This document shows positions 1 through 8,772 of a stretch of 34,847 nt of DNA, piece after piece (the first letter of the stretch is position 1; the number at the start of each line of letters is the position of its first letter). The notes below the pieces were generated by a model that saw only the letters and a list, made by a program, of their open reading frames with translations, ran no database searches and had not been told where the DNA came from. The stretch comes from an uncultured Bacilli bacterium (lineage in GTDB: Bacteria; Bacillota_I; Bacilli_A; RF39; UBA660), in NCBI GenBank assembly GCA_944332535.1, contig CALVKE010000012.1:1-34847 (forward strand). Reading direction: 5' to 3'. A program made the translations under genes and the position numbers.

Positions 1-250
1 AGTCTACGTGAGCGTAGTGACGAGTTTCTGTCTGATATTCAACGTGTGCTGTATTAATTGTAATTCCACGTTCTCTTTCCTCAGGTGCTTTATCGATATT
101 TGCATAATCTGTAAAGTCAGCCCAAGCTGGATTTTTGTCATGTTGACGCTTTGTAATAGCTGCTGTTAAAGTAGTTTTACCATGGTCAACGTGTCCAATT
201 GTACCAATGTTAACATGTGGTTTTGAACGATCAAATTTTGCTTTTGCCAT
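1..250 (-). CDS. tuf: Elongation factor Tu, N-terminal part (cut by window edge)
   Basis: EF-Tu delivers aminoacyl-tRNA to the ribosome as a GTPase in the cytoplasm. The visible 83 residues begin [16 protein letters not shown] and contain the P-loop GHVDHGKTT at about residues 18-26 and the switch I element [12 protein letters not shown]; the 3' end lies left of the window. The ATG is preceded by a strong AAAAAAGGAGG ribosome binding site. It follows fusA in the same direction after a 132-bp gap that holds a hairpin and its own promoter, so tuf can probably be transcribed both with and apart from the str operon. Identity is clear from sequence; the separate regulation is inferred. Confidence 0.97.
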   Translation of the reverse strand, partial: MAKAKFDRSKPHVNIGTIGHVDHGKTTLTAAITKRQHDKNPAWADFTDYANIDKAPEERERGITINTAHVEYQTETRHYAHVD

Positions 251-283
251 TTTATTTTTCCTCCTTTTTTAAATTACTCTTCT

Positions 284-312
284 ATTTTATCTAACAATTG
301 GAAATATTTCAA
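284..312 (-). promoter_or_regulatory. Candidate tuf promoter
   Basis: On the minus strand TTGAAA (307-312) and TAAAAT (284-289) are separated by 17 nt. The predicted start would give a short leader of about 25-30 nt before the tuf ATG. This is a sigma-A type match seen in sequence; activity is inferred. Confidence 0.6.
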
Positions 313-346
313 CTGTTTTGATAACTTTTTCTAGAAAATTTATATT

Positions 347-375
347 CATAACGAGGAAAAGATATCCTCGTTATG
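347..375 (-). terminator. Hairpin between fusA and tuf
   Basis: A perfect 11-bp stem (347-357 with 365-375, arm CATAACGAGGA) encloses a 7-nt loop just after the fusA stop. The following minus-strand sequence is AT-rich but has no clean U run. It may be a partial terminator or attenuator, or an mRNA 3'-end stabiliser, rather than a strong terminator. Confidence 0.5.
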
Positions 376-382
376 GCGAATT

Positions 383-2452
383 TTAATTACCGCTTTTTTT
401 AATAATTTCTTCAGCGATATTTTTTGGTACTTCTTCATAATGGTCAAATTGCATAATGAAGTTTCCACGACCTTGTGTATTAGAACGTAGGCCGGTTGCG
501 TATCCAAACATTTCAGAAAGTGGTACCATTGCACTAAGTTTAATGGCATTTCCTTGTGTTTCTTGTCCTAATGGTTTTCCACGACGAGAAGTTAAATCTC
601 CCATAACGTTTCCGAAATATTCATCTGGTACGATTACGTCTACTTTCATGATTGGTTCTAGAAGAACTGGTTTACATTTGTTTTTTGCCTCTTTTAATGC
701 AAAGCTTGCTGCAATTTTGAAAGCCATTTCGTTAGAGTCAACATCATGGTAGCTTCCATCAAATAGCGTTGCTTTTACATCGATCATTGGGTATCCTGCA
801 AGAACACCAGTTTGTAGAGCTTCTTGTAATCCTTTATCTACTACTGGAATGTATTCACGAGGAACAACACCACCAACGATAGCATCCACGAATTCGTATC
901 CTTTGTCAGGATTTGGTTCAAACTTAACCCAAACGTGACCGTATTGTCCACGTCCACCAGATTGTTTAATGTATTTTCCTTCACAATCTGCAGCTTGACG
1001 AATTGTCTCGCGGTAAGCAACTTGTGGTTTACCAATATTAGCTTCTACTTGGAATTCTCTCTTCATTCTGTCTACTAGGACATCTAAGTGAAGTTCTCCC
1101 ATACCAGCAATTACTGTTTGACCAGTTTCTTGATCTGTATGTACTTTGAATGTTGGATCTTCTTCTGCAAGTTTTTGTAAAGCAATTCCCATTTTTTCTT
1201 GGTCTGCTTTTGTTTTTGGTTCTACCGCAACTTCGATAACTGGTTCTGGGAATTCCATTGATTCTAGAATCACTGGCTTTTTCTCATCACATAAGGTATC
1301 TCCAGTTGTTGTATTTTTAAGTCCAACTGCTGCTGCGATATCTCCTGTATAAACATCTGAAATTTCTGTACGGTTATTGGCATGCATTTGAAGAATACGT
1401 CCGATTCTCTCTTTGGCATCTTTGGTAGAATTTAATACGTAAGATCCACTTGATAAATGTCCAGAATAAACACGGAAGAACGTTAAACGTCCTACGAATG
1501 GATCGGTCATTACTTTAAATGCTAATGCAGAGAATGGTTCATCATCTGATGGATGTCTTTCAATTTCATTTCCATTTAAATCGGTTCCTTTAATTGCTGG
1601 AATATCTAATGGACTTGGTAAATAGTCAACAACAGCATCTAGTAAAAGTTTGATTCCCATGTTTCCTAATGCTGTTCCGCACATTACTGGGAAGAATTTA
1701 ACAGCAAGTGTTCCTTTACGGATAGCACGCTTAATCATTTCTACCGTTACTTCTCCACCATCTAAGTAAGTTTCCATCAATTCATCGTCGTATTCTGCAA
1801 CTGCTTCGATTAAGTCATTATGTTTTTCTTCTGCTAACTCTTTTAATTCTTCTGGAATTTCGATTTCTTGGGCTTCTTCTTCTTGTTTTCCATCATAATG
1901 ATAAGCCTTCATCGTAACTAAATCGATGACTCCATTGAATTCGCTTTCTGCACCAATTGGCCATTCAATAGGGCGTGCGTTTACTCCAAGACGAGAATCA
2001 ATCGTAGATAATGTATATTCAAAGTTTGCTCCCATCTTATCCATTTTGTTTGCGAAAATTAAACGAGGTACAGAAAATTCTGTTGCTTGACGCCATACTG
2101 TTTCTGTTTGAGGTTCTACTCCAGCTTGTGCATCCAAAAGAGCTACAGCTCCATCTAGTACACGAAGAGAACGACTAACTTCTACGGTAAAGTCTACGTG
2201 TCCTGGAGTATCGATAATATTGAAACGATATCCTTTCCAGTATGCAGTTGTTGCTGCAGAAGTAATCGTAATACCACGTTCTTGTTCTTGGGCCATCCAG
2301 TCCATTTGGCTAGCACCATCGTGAGTTTCCCCAATTTTATGAATTTTTTTCGTATGGAATAATACACGTTCTGTACAGGTTGTTTTTCCTGCATCGATAT
2401 GTGCCATGATTCCAATATTTCTTGTATTTAATAATGATGTATCACGAGCCAT
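383..2452 (-). CDS. fusA: Elongation factor G
   Basis: EF-G is the GTPase that drives ribosome translocation and, with RRF, ribosome recycling. At 689 residues it has the usual family length. The G-domain motifs are all present: AHIDAGKTT (17-25), RGITIT (59-64), DTPGH (81-85) and NKMD (135-138). These are followed by the domain II beta-barrel and domains III-V with the conserved [10 protein letters not shown] stretch. It starts at an ATG 14 nt downstream of the rpsG stop, with GGAAAT as a modest ribosome binding site, and is the third gene of the rpsL-rpsG-fusA operon. The P-loop rules out a mitochondrial-type or RF3-like relative. Nothing is broken. Confidence 0.98.
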   Translation of the reverse strand: MARDTSLLNTRNIGIMAHIDAGKTTCTERVLFHTKKIHKIGETHDGASQMDWMAQEQERGITITSAATTAYWKGYRFNIIDTPGHVDFTVEVSRSLRVLDGAVALLDAQAGVEPQTETVWRQATEFSVPRLIFANKMDKMGANFEYTLSTIDSRLGVNARPIEWPIGAESEFNGVIDLVTMKAYHYDGKQEEEAQEIEIPEELKELAEEKHNDLIEAVAEYDDELMETYLDGGEVTVEMIKRAIRKGTLAVKFFPVMCGTALGNMGIKLLLDAVVDYLPSPLDIPAIKGTDLNGNEIERHPSDDEPFSALAFKVMTDPFVGRLTFFRVYSGHLSSGSYVLNSTKDAKERIGRILQMHANNRTEISDVYTGDIAAAVGLKNTTTGDTLCDEKKPVILESMEFPEPVIEVAVEPKTKADQEKMGIALQKLAEEDPTFKVHTDQETGQTVIAGMGELHLDVLVDRMKREFQVEANIGKPQVAYRETIRQAADCEGKYIKQSGGRGQYGHVWVKFEPNPDKGYEFVDAIVGGVVPREYIPVVDKGLQEALQTGVLAGYPMIDVKATLFDGSYHDVDSNEMAFKIAASFALKEAKNKCKPVLLEPIMKVDVIVPDEYFGNVMGDLTSRRGKPLGQETQGNAIKLSAMVPLSEMFGYATGLRSNTQGRGNFIMQFDHYEEVPKNIAEEIIKKSGN

Positions 2453-2466
2453 AATTTATTTCCTTT

Positions 2467-2934
2467 CTACCAACGGTAATGAGCGAAAGCTTTATTTGCT
2501 TCAGCCATTCTGTGGGTATCTTCACGTTTTTTTACTGCTGCACCAGTTCCGTTTGATGCATCAATAATTTCATTGGCAAGGTTTTCAGCCATTCCTTTAC
2601 CACCTCTAAGTCTTGCATAGTTTACTAACCAACGAAGACCTAAAGCTTGACTTCTTTCTTTGCTAACTTCCATCGGTACTTGATAGTTAGAACCACCAAC
2701 CCGACGTGATTTTACTTCTAATAATGGTTTAATATTTTCTAAAGCTTTATTAAATACTTCAAGAGGGTTCTCTCCTGTTTTTTCTTTTACGATATCAAAA
2801 GCTTCATAAAGAATTGTTTGCGCAGTTCCCTTTTTTCCATCAATCATGATACGGTTGATTAACTTTGTTACTACTTTTGAATTGTAAATAGGATCTGCTA
2901 ACACATCTCTTTTTACTGCACGTCTTTTACGCAT
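2467..2934 (-). CDS. rpsG: 30S ribosomal protein S7
   Basis: uS7 is a primary assembly protein of the 30S head that contacts 16S rRNA and the E-site tRNA. The 155-residue length and the start [15 protein letters not shown] match bacterial S7, as does the ESxxxVGGSxYQVP-like stretch (here [16 protein letters not shown]). It lies 34 nt after rpsL and 14 nt before fusA, in the standard str operon order. In Escherichia coli S7 is the autogenous repressor of this operon; whether that applies here cannot be told from the short intercistronic gap. Confidence 0.98.
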   Translation of the reverse strand: MRKRRAVKRDVLADPIYNSKVVTKLINRIMIDGKKGTAQTILYEAFDIVKEKTGENPLEVFNKALENIKPLLEVKSRRVGGSNYQVPMEVSKERSQALGLRWLVNYARLRGGKGMAENLANEIIDASNGTGAAVKKREDTHRMAEANKAFAHYRW

Positions 2935-2968
2935 TTTTGCTTCCTCCTTTCATCTATGTTTGTTCTTT

Positions 2969-3382
2969 TTACTTCTTTGGTTTTTTAGCACCGTATTTAC
3001 TACGAGCTTTTTTTCTGTCTTTTACTCCAGCTGTATCAAGAGTACCACGAATTACATGATAACGTACACCGATTAGGTCTTTTACGCGTCCACCACGAAT
3101 TAATACAACGCTGTGCTCTTGTAAGTTATGTCCTTCTCCTGGGATATAAGTATCTACTTCTTTCCCGTTACTTAGACGAACACGTGCATATTTTCTCAAA
3201 GCAGAGTTTGGTTTTTTAGGTGTTTTTGTACCAACACGAGTACATACTCCACGTTTTTGAGGAGACTTTGTATCGGTCGTCTTCTTTTGGATCGTATTAA
3301 GACCAATTCCTAACACTGGGGCCTTACTTTTTCTTACCTTATCTTTTCTGTTTTTTCTTACTAACTGTTGAATTGTAGGCAT
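2969..3382 (-). CDS. rpsL: 30S ribosomal protein S12
   Basis: uS12 sits at the decoding centre and controls accuracy; streptomycin binds against it. The 137 residues match the Firmicutes-length form, with [30 protein letters not shown] (in two parts, residues 41-70) and the C-terminal [11 protein letters not shown]. The loop normally reading GGRVKDLPGVRYH reads [13 protein letters not shown], so the near-invariant proline at 104 is isoleucine (codon ATC). The two other streptomycin-contact lysines, K56 and K101, are intact. It is the first gene of the operon, about 95 nt behind a strong promoter, with a GGAAAGGAGAG ribosome binding site. Confidence 0.98.
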   Translation of the reverse strand: MPTIQQLVRKNRKDKVRKSKAPVLGIGLNTIQKKTTDTKSPQKRGVCTRVGTKTPKKPNSALRKYARVRLSNGKEVDTYIPGEGHNLQEHSVVLIRGGRVKDLIGVRYHVIRGTLDTAGVKDRKKARSKYGAKKPKK

Positions 3383-3442
3383 TGATTTTTCTCTCCTTTC
3401 CTTTACACATATCCAGGTGTATCATTTTCCCTATTAAATGAA

Positions 3443-3462
3443 GTCTTGCACATCCGCAAAAC
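3443..3462 (-). promoter_or_regulatory. Hairpin in the rpsL leader
   Basis: A 7-bp stem (3443-3449 with 3456-3462, including one G-U pair in RNA) with a 6-nt loop lies in the 5' leader of the str operon mRNA, between the promoter and rpsL. It could be an autoregulatory or stabilising element; no known leader family is recognised. Confidence 0.4.
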
Positions 3463-3485
3463 TCCAAAATAATATAAGCGAATAT

Positions 3486-3514
3486 AATATAACATTACTA
3501 CTATCGAAAGTCAA
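3486..3514 (-). promoter_or_regulatory. str operon promoter
   Basis: On the minus strand TTGACT (3509-3514), a 17-nt spacer and TATATT (3486-3491) preceded by TGT make a strong extended -10 promoter. It drives rpsL-rpsG-fusA with a leader of about 95 nt. Confidence 0.8.
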
Positions 3515-3539
3515 GATATTTTTTTCATTTTTTAAGTAC

Positions 3540-3797
3540 TTATTTCTTTTGTCTTTGACTTGGAATATGACACTTTTCAAAACGATATTTCGCTTTTACG
3601 TTCGGATATTTTTCATGATCCACTTCTTTGATAAAATCATCGTAACTTCTCACCCATAGAGGAGCCTCTTCGTATAATCCCCGGTAGAGGACCATTTTCT
3701 CTAATGTCTCACAATCAAGAGCAATATCAACAATCAAATAATAGTCCCCTTTAAAATGCCGGTAAATTTCGTTTCTTTTAATGGTTCTCATTTCCAT
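3540..3797 (-). CDS. DUF1653 family protein
   Basis: An 85-residue protein with the hallmark start of DUF1653, YRHFKGDYYLIVDIA (residues 12-26), then a YRGLYEEAPLWVRSYDDF stretch typical of the family. These are small proteins of unknown function that are common in Firmicutes and often carried as stand-alone genes or domains. Its start overlaps the 3' end of the upstream membrane-protein gene by 20 bp, so the two are translationally linked; it is the last gene of the P-type ATPase operon. Family assignment is from motif recall; no function is proposed. Confidence 0.85.
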   Translation of the reverse strand: MEMRTIKRNEIYRHFKGDYYLIVDIALDCETLEKMVLYRGLYEEAPLWVRSYDDFIKEVDHEKYPNVKAKYRFEKCHIPSQRQKK

Positions 3798-4287
3798 CCT
3801 CCTTCTCTATAAATTCTATTTCACAATTACTTAATTTTTGGTAACGTTGAATTTTAATTTTTTGTTTATGGTCTTCAAACAAGGATTGATAAACCGGTTC
3901 CCAAATCATGACCCAGGCTAGAATCATGATCACTTCGGAAATAATAAATCCGTGGATCTTTTCTAATAGATAATAAACAAGAAGTAAAAGAATTCCGAGA
4001 AAAAAGATGATCGTTTTCCAAAAAGATCTATATTTTAGATGTAATTTTTCTTCTTCCATCATCGTTTGATAATTTTTAGAGATTTGACTTTTCAAGTCTT
4101 CTTTTTCGAAAGAAGACATGTTAAACATTGGATAAATTTCTAATTTTACCTTATTTTGAAGAGGTTTTCCAATACATTCCTCATAAATATAATTACTCAA
4201 ATCAGAAGATAATGTCTGTGGATGAAATTTATTTTGATAATCTTCTTTTTGTTTTAGGATTACTTCTATTGTAATTTCATTAGGCAT
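3778..4287 (-). CDS. Two-TM membrane protein of unknown function
   Basis: 169 residues when started at the ATG at 4287, which has AGGAGAAG about 6 nt upstream; an upstream in-frame start would run deep into the ATPase gene and lacks such a site. The N-terminal 95 residues are soluble and acidic/basic mixed. Two adjacent hydrophobic segments follow (around FWKTIIFFLGILLLLVYYLL and the stretch after GFIISEV), then a charged tail. The start overlaps the ATPase stop by 8 bp and its end overlaps the DUF1653 gene, so it is co-expressed with the pump. It could be an accessory subunit, but nothing in the sequence proves this. Confidence 0.75.
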   Translation of the reverse strand: MPNEITIEVILKQKEDYQNKFHPQTLSSDLSNYIYEECIGKPLQNKVKLEIYPMFNMSSFEKEDLKSQISKNYQTMMEEEKLHLKYRSFWKTIIFFLGILLLLVYYLLEKIHGFIISEVIMILAWVMIWEPVYQSLFEDHKQKIKIQRYQKLSNCEIEFIEKEDGNENH

Positions 4288-6940
4288 GTTTTCTTCTCCT
4301 AATTGCCTTGTAGATTTCCATAACAATAAGTACAATACCAGATAGAAGGAATAGTACTATCATCGTTGGAATAGGAACCGTAGTCGTTTGTAAGAATGTA
4401 CTAAATAGTGGAACTTCCATAATAATAAATTGTAATACAATTGAACCAATGATACTAAATGCAATTAGTGGATTGCTGCGAAGAGAAATCTTAAAGGCGG
4501 ATTCTTTTTCACTACGACAATTTAATACATGGATATTTTGCATAAATACCATAAGAACTACAATATGTCCTCTTGCTACATAAGGATCCATCTTTGCTAC
4601 TCGAATTAAATAGAACCATACTCCAAATACGACCATCCCTATAAAGAATCCCGATAGGAATACTTCCTTGAATAACTCTTTATTAAAAATCGATTCTTGG
4701 GGACTTCTTGGTTTTTGTTCCATGATGGAAGATTCGCTTTTTTCAAAGGAAAGAGCAAAATCTTGAAGACCATCGGTAACAATATTTAACCATAATAATT
4801 GAATAGCAACTAATGGCATTGGTAAATCAAGAAGAATGGATAACACGAAGAATAATACTTCGGCAAGTCCGCAAGATAAAAGCATATAACTTACTTTTCG
4901 AATATTGCTATAAGCGGTTCTTCCTTCTTTAATTCCTGCGACAATCGATTTAAAATTGTCGTCCAAAACAATCATAGAAGCTGTTTCTTTCGCAACATCG
5001 GTTCCACTTCCCATAGCAACTCCGATATTGGCACTTTTTAACGCTGGAGCATCGTTAACTCCGTCTCCGGTTACCGCAATGAACTCTCCTTGTCGTTTTA
5101 AAGATTCCACAATTTCTAACTTATCGATTGGAGTAACTCGAGTAAAGACTGTTTTCGTCTTTACGAAGGCATCAAATGCTTCTTGTCCTTTTTTCAACAT
5201 TTCGGCAACTTCTACTCCTGTTGTTACTTCTTGTTGATTAGAAGCAATGGATAATTCTTTGGCAATCGTATAAGCAGTAAGCGGATGATCTCCTGTAATC
5301 ATCAATACTTTAATTCCAGCCTTTTGACATTCTTGAACAGAAGTTTTAGCTTCTTTTCGGATTGGATCGATAAATGCAACTAGTCCAACATGGGTAAGAG
5401 GTGGGATATCTTTTTCCTCATAGTCTTCTTTTTCTACCCAGTTTTCTACTGGTCCATCTGCAAGCGCAATAACACGATATCCTTCGGATGCTAACATTTC
5501 GTTTTGTTCCATCAATTTTTCTTTTTGAAGAGGAAGAACAGTATCCGCTTTCATCGTATTGGAAAACGAAAGTACCTTTTCAAAAGATCCTTTGACCGTA
5601 CAGCGAATTTCTCCGTTTTCCCGGTAAAAGATGGCAGAAAATTTCTTTTCGGATTCATAAGGAATGGACGCTAACACTTCTGCGTTTTTCTCTTCGACTT
5701 TGGCTTTTCGTCCTAGGGCTAAAAATGCCGCATCAACCGAATCTCCGGTAATAATCCATTTTCCGTGTTCTTTTGTAAGCGTTGCTTCGTTATTAAAGTA
5801 CCCCAGTTTAGAAAGATAAATAGCATCTTCTAAATCTTCTTCTTTTTTATCTTCTCTTTCAATTTGACCCTCATCGTTATATCCGATTCCACTTACAACA
5901 TAACTCTTATGAGGGAGTACTATTTTTTTAGCAGTTTGCTCGTTCATCGTAAGCGTTCCTGTTTTATCACTAGCAATAACTGTACAGCTTCCTAAGCTTT
6001 CTACATGGTTTAACTTTTTTACAATGACATTTTTCTTTCCCATTTTATTAGAAGCTACTGTTAAGGCCATTGTCAAAGCAAGTGGTAGGCCTTCCGGCAT
6101 AGCAGAAACAGAAAGCGCAATAACAGATAAGAAAATTGTTTTCGCTTCCACTCCCTTACTAATTAATAATATTGTAATAATAATCGCAATGATAATAACT
6201 AAAACACTAATTTGTTTTGAGAATTTATCCATTCGTATGGTAAGGGGAGATTTTGATTCCTTCGTATCGGTTACTTTTCGAGCAATGTGTCCGATTTCTG
6301 TTGTAACTCCAGTCGCAACAACCATACCAACGGCTCTTCCTGTTAATATCGTAGTTCCGGCAAATACCATATTTTTTCGATCTGCTAGCGGATGTGATCC
6401 GGTTAAAACCTCATCTTGTTTGGTAACAGAAGTACTTTCTCCCGTTAGCACAGATTCATCTACTTGTAAATTATGACACTCAAAAAGACGCATATCAGCA
6501 CTGACTTTATCTCCGGAGTCTAACAAGACAATATCTCCTACTACCAATTCACTCGAATCAACAGTAATTTCTTTTCCGTCCCGTAATACTTGTACATTTA
6601 CTTTAATCATTTGAGAAAGAGCTTTCGCATTTTTCTCTGCTTTCCATTCCTGAAAAGTTCCCATTAATAAATCTACTAAGATAATAAAGACAATAGCAAT
6701 CGCGTCAATATATTCTTCTACCAATAAGGATAAAATAACCGTAATCACCAGTAAGATGACAATCGGATCCAAGAGTTGTCGAAAAAAGATTTTAATAGCA
6801 CTATCATTTTTCTTCTTCGGCAATTCATTTTTTCCATTCTTTTTTAGCCTTTCTTTGGCTTCTATACTAGTTAATCCTTTTTGACTGCTCTGTAGTTCTT
6901 CTTCTACTTCACTTATTTCTTTTTGATACCATTCTTTCAT
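4280..6940 (-). CDS. P2-type cation-transporting ATPase (Ca2+-ATPase-like)
   Basis: An 886-residue membrane pump with the N-terminal cation-ATPase domain. It has TGES (166-169, actuator), PEGLP in TM4 (282-286), the phosphorylation motif DKTGT (325-329), GDGVNDAP in the P domain, and a six-TM C-terminal half. TM6 reads NIVTDG, matching the Asn/Asp pair that binds calcium in SERCA. In TM5 the glutamate equivalent to SERCA E771 is kept, but the position equivalent to N768 is glycine, so a complete second ion site is unlikely. This points to a Ca2+ pump with one main site, though Mn2+ or another cation is possible. It is first in a three-gene operon behind its own promoter. Confidence 0.92.
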   Translation of the reverse strand: MKEWYQKEISEVEEELQSSQKGLTSIEAKERLKKNGKNELPKKKNDSAIKIFFRQLLDPIVILLVITVILSLLVEEYIDAIAIVFIILVDLLMGTFQEWKAEKNAKALSQMIKVNVQVLRDGKEITVDSSELVVGDIVLLDSGDKVSADMRLFECHNLQVDESVLTGESTSVTKQDEVLTGSHPLADRKNMVFAGTTILTGRAVGMVVATGVTTEIGHIARKVTDTKESKSPLTIRMDKFSKQISVLVIIIAIIITILLISKGVEAKTIFLSVIALSVSAMPEGLPLALTMALTVASNKMGKKNVIVKKLNHVESLGSCTVIASDKTGTLTMNEQTAKKIVLPHKSYVVSGIGYNDEGQIEREDKKEEDLEDAIYLSKLGYFNNEATLTKEHGKWIITGDSVDAAFLALGRKAKVEEKNAEVLASIPYESEKKFSAIFYRENGEIRCTVKGSFEKVLSFSNTMKADTVLPLQKEKLMEQNEMLASEGYRVIALADGPVENWVEKEDYEEKDIPPLTHVGLVAFIDPIRKEAKTSVQECQKAGIKVLMITGDHPLTAYTIAKELSIASNQQEVTTGVEVAEMLKKGQEAFDAFVKTKTVFTRVTPIDKLEIVESLKRQGEFIAVTGDGVNDAPALKSANIGVAMGSGTDVAKETASMIVLDDNFKSIVAGIKEGRTAYSNIRKVSYMLLSCGLAEVLFFVLSILLDLPMPLVAIQLLWLNIVTDGLQDFALSFEKSESSIMEQKPRSPQESIFNKELFKEVFLSGFFIGMVVFGVWFYLIRVAKMDPYVARGHIVVLMVFMQNIHVLNCRSEKESAFKISLRSNPLIAFSIIGSIVLQFIIMEVPLFSTFLQTTTVPIPTMIVLFLLSGIVLIVMEIYKAIRRRKHA

Positions 6941-6974
6941 TTTGTCCTCCTTCGCTAGTTTTATTCTTATCTGT

Positions 6975-7003
6975 ATTTTATCACAACTCTTCTTTCTTTA
7001 CAA
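6975..7003 (-). promoter_or_regulatory. ATPase operon promoter
   Basis: Minus-strand TTGTAA (6998-7003), a 17-nt spacer and TAAAAT (6975-6980) preceded by TGA. It is followed by an AAGGAGGA ribosome binding site at the ATPase start. Confidence 0.65.
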
Positions 7004-7014
7004 CGGACAAAAAA

Positions 7015-7039
7015 AGAGAAAAAATTTTCTTTTTTCTCT
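7015..7039 (-). terminator. Terminator behind the anti-sigma gene
   Basis: A 10-bp stem (7015-7024 with 7030-7039, arm AGAGAAAAAA) with a 5-nt loop overlaps the last bases of the upstream CDS and is followed on the minus strand by a U-rich run. It separates the sigma/anti-sigma unit from the ATPase promoter. Confidence 0.75.
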
Positions 7040-7751
7040 ACTGTAAAATGCTATCTATCAATTTCAAAAATTCTTGTTCATTAATTCCCTTGGCATCGAT
7101 ATCAAAGAAAGTTCCTTGATAAGTAAATTGTGCGATATAAAAGCTGTCGCTTCCATAAAGAAGAACGGAATTTCCATTAATAGTAGAAAGTTGAGTGGCG
7201 TCTTCCATGAAATAATAATCTCGAAAAGGTTTTCCAAGTTTAGAAAAAGCGAGTACAATACTTTTGGAATAATCGGCATTTTTGTAATAATACTCATATT
7301 GGTACAATTTGCTATAATCGTTGGTTCCCGGTTCTTTGGTGTAAACGGCACATCCTCTATTTTCAGAAGGATGCGGAGTTAAAGAAATTCCACTAGGTAT
7401 CGCAAGACGGGAGAGAAACGAATACTTTTGTTTTAATTGTTCATGAGACTCGTCTGTTATTTCGACACACTTTATATCATAGTCACGAAGGGAGATCATG
7501 CTCTGATCTAATGAATTTATTATAATAGAGTCTTCCTGTTGATTTTCTTCGAATAGAAAACTTCCATGTAATGGTTTAGCAGAAATAAATAATCCAATCG
7601 TTAATAAAATAACGCAAGTAGCAGGGATTAAATAAATCAACTTTCCTTTTCTTTTTTCTTTCTTTTCTATTTTCTTTTGAATTTCTTGATAAATTTCTTC
7701 TTTATTTAAATATTTATCAAATGTTTTTTGAAAAAGCTCTTTAGGATTCAT
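7038..7751 (-). CDS. Probable membrane anti-sigma factor
   Basis: 237 residues when started at the ATG at 7751, with AAGGAG 10 nt upstream; an in-frame GTG at 7760 sits too close to that site. The first 37 residues are cytoplasmic and highly charged, one TM helix spans about 38-58, and the remaining 180 residues would be outside. No zinc-binding HxxxCxxC anti-sigma motif is seen, so the family is not a classic ZAS domain. Its start overlaps the sigma-factor gene by 11 bp, the standard arrangement for an ECF sigma and its membrane-anchored inhibitor. The role is inferred from topology and context; the outer domain is unrecognised. Confidence 0.7.
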   Translation of the reverse strand: MNPKELFQKTFDKYLNKEEIYQEIQKKIEKKEKRKGKLIYLIPATCVILLTIGLFISAKPLHGSFLFEENQQEDSIIINSLDQSMISLRDYDIKCVEITDESHEQLKQKYSFLSRLAIPSGISLTPHPSENRGCAVYTKEPGTNDYSKLYQYEYYYKNADYSKSIVLAFSKLGKPFRDYYFMEDATQLSTINGNSVLLYGSDSFYIAQFTYQGTFFDIDAKGINEQEFLKLIDSILQ

Positions 7752-8286
7752 TTCCTTCACTCTCCTTTTGAATAAGACGGTTTAACTCTTTTAGTGTTCG
7801 ATAAAGAACATTTTTTACATTGGATTCCGTCATATTTAACTCATCAGCTATTTTCTTTAAAGGGTAATCCATTTGATAATATAGATAAAATATGCGTGCA
7901 ACCGTAATCTTTTTCGATTTTAAGTATTTCCATACAAAATCCATTTGCTCTTGATGAATGATTATCTCGGGAATATTAACATTCGCTGGTATTTGTTCTA
8001 TCAGCTCGAATTCGTCTTTTTTCGAAAATAGAGAGAGAAGTTTTTCTTTATAACGAAAATGATAATAGTCCTTTACTTTATTTTTGGCAATCCCTATGAG
8101 AAAAGATTCTACATTGTCAATATCTTTCTTGGCATCTATTCTTTTGTAAAAAGATAAATACACTTCTTGCACAATATCTTTTACATCTTCTAAGTTAGAA
8201 CAATTGCAAATGACATATTTTACTATATCGGAATAGGTTTTCTGATAAGTTTCCTCAAATGTTTGGAGGGAGTTTTGAACGTTCAT
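7741..8286 (-). CDS. ECF-type RNA polymerase sigma factor
   Basis: 181 residues from the ATG at 8286 (GTGAGGTG ribosome binding site); the longer in-frame start would read through the promoter region. Region 2 reads VKDIVQEVYLSFYKRI and FLIGIAKNKVKDYYHF (residues 36 to 85). Region 4 reads YPLKKIADELNMTESNVKNVLYRTLKEL, cut here by its helix-turn-helix turn, near the C-terminus. This is the two-domain layout of ECF sigma factors. Translational overlap with a one-TM protein suggests release by an outside signal. A sequence resembling an ECF promoter lies just upstream, which would allow self-activation. Confidence 0.88.
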   Translation of the reverse strand: MNVQNSLQTFEETYQKTYSDIVKYVICNCSNLEDVKDIVQEVYLSFYKRIDAKKDIDNVESFLIGIAKNKVKDYYHFRYKEKLLSLFSKKDEFELIEQIPANVNIPEIIIHQEQMDFVWKYLKSKKITVARIFYLYYQMDYPLKKIADELNMTESNVKNVLYRTLKELNRLIQKESEGNES

Positions 8287-8307
8287 AATTAACACCTCAC
8301 TATTATA

Positions 8308-8332
8308 GTCGGGGAATCGAAGAAAAAGTTTC
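8308..8332 (-). promoter_or_regulatory. Candidate ECF-type autoregulatory promoter
   Basis: On the minus strand GAAAC (8328-8332), 16 nt, then CGAC (8308-8311) matches the usual spacing of ECF promoters (AAC-type -35, CGWC-like -10). It sits 22 nt before the sigma-factor start. A TATAAT overlaps just downstream but lacks a good -35, so sigma-A use is less well supported. Confidence 0.5.
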
Positions 8333-8344
8333 TTTTTTTGCCTC

Positions 8345-8388
8345 AAAAAAAGGTATTGTATCATCTTTTTGACTACCAATACCTTTTT
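8345..8388. terminator. Bidirectional-type terminator behind the superoxide reductase operon
   Basis: An inverted repeat with arms AAAAAGGTATTG and CAATACCTTTTT is flanked by A and T runs. It lies 7 nt past the stop of the last gene of the thyX-SDR-hrb-dfx operon and before the sigma-factor promoter. Confidence 0.8.
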
Positions 8389-8394
8389 GTATTC

Positions 8395-8772
8395 TTATTT
8401 TATATCTGCCTTCCACAATCCATGAAGGTTGCAATAAGCATATAATGTTGCGTTTTCGATATAAGGGAATTCTACTTCTGCCACTTCATTTGGATGAAAA
8501 TAGAAGATATGTTCTTCGTTTTTTGCGAAAATACCAATCCATTCTATATAATGGTTTTCCTCCATGACATGATTTACTTTTACCTTTATTTTATTATCCT
8601 TCACTTCATAGGTTGGAACGTGTTTTTCAAAAGAGGCATCTGTTGCGTTGGCATTCACCTCTTTCATTGCTTCTCCACAACAAGAAAAAGTGGCATCCTT
8701 GCAGTTACATTCCTTCCATAGTCTCACTAAAGAATGGCACTGAGGACATTCTTTCATCATTAATTCTTTCAT
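8395..8772 (-). CDS. dfx: Superoxide reductase (desulfoferrodoxin, two iron centres)
   Basis: Reduces superoxide to hydrogen peroxide without making oxygen, a defence typical of anaerobes. At 125 residues it matches desulfoferrodoxin. The N-terminal desulforedoxin iron site is C9, C12, C31, C32. The catalytic SOR centre is E49-K-H51, H68, H74, C114 and H117 (motif CNLHGLWKA). It begins directly after the stop of the flavoredoxin-rubredoxin gene, with its GGAGAT ribosome binding site inside that gene. The neighbour carries a rubredoxin, the usual electron donor to this enzyme. Every ligand is present, so both centres should be functional. Confidence 0.95.
   Translation of the reverse strand: MKELMMKECPQCHSLVRLWKECNCKDATFSCCGEAMKEVNANATDASFEKHVPTYEVKDNKIKVKVNHVMEENHYIEWIGIFAKNEEHIFYFHPNEVAEVEFPYIENATLYAYCNLHGLWKADIK

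Noticed and set aside
7064-7382. Overlapping ORFs on both strands within the anti-sigma gene
   Set aside because: They lack ribosome binding sites and family motifs and are shadows of the coupled sigma/anti-sigma pair.
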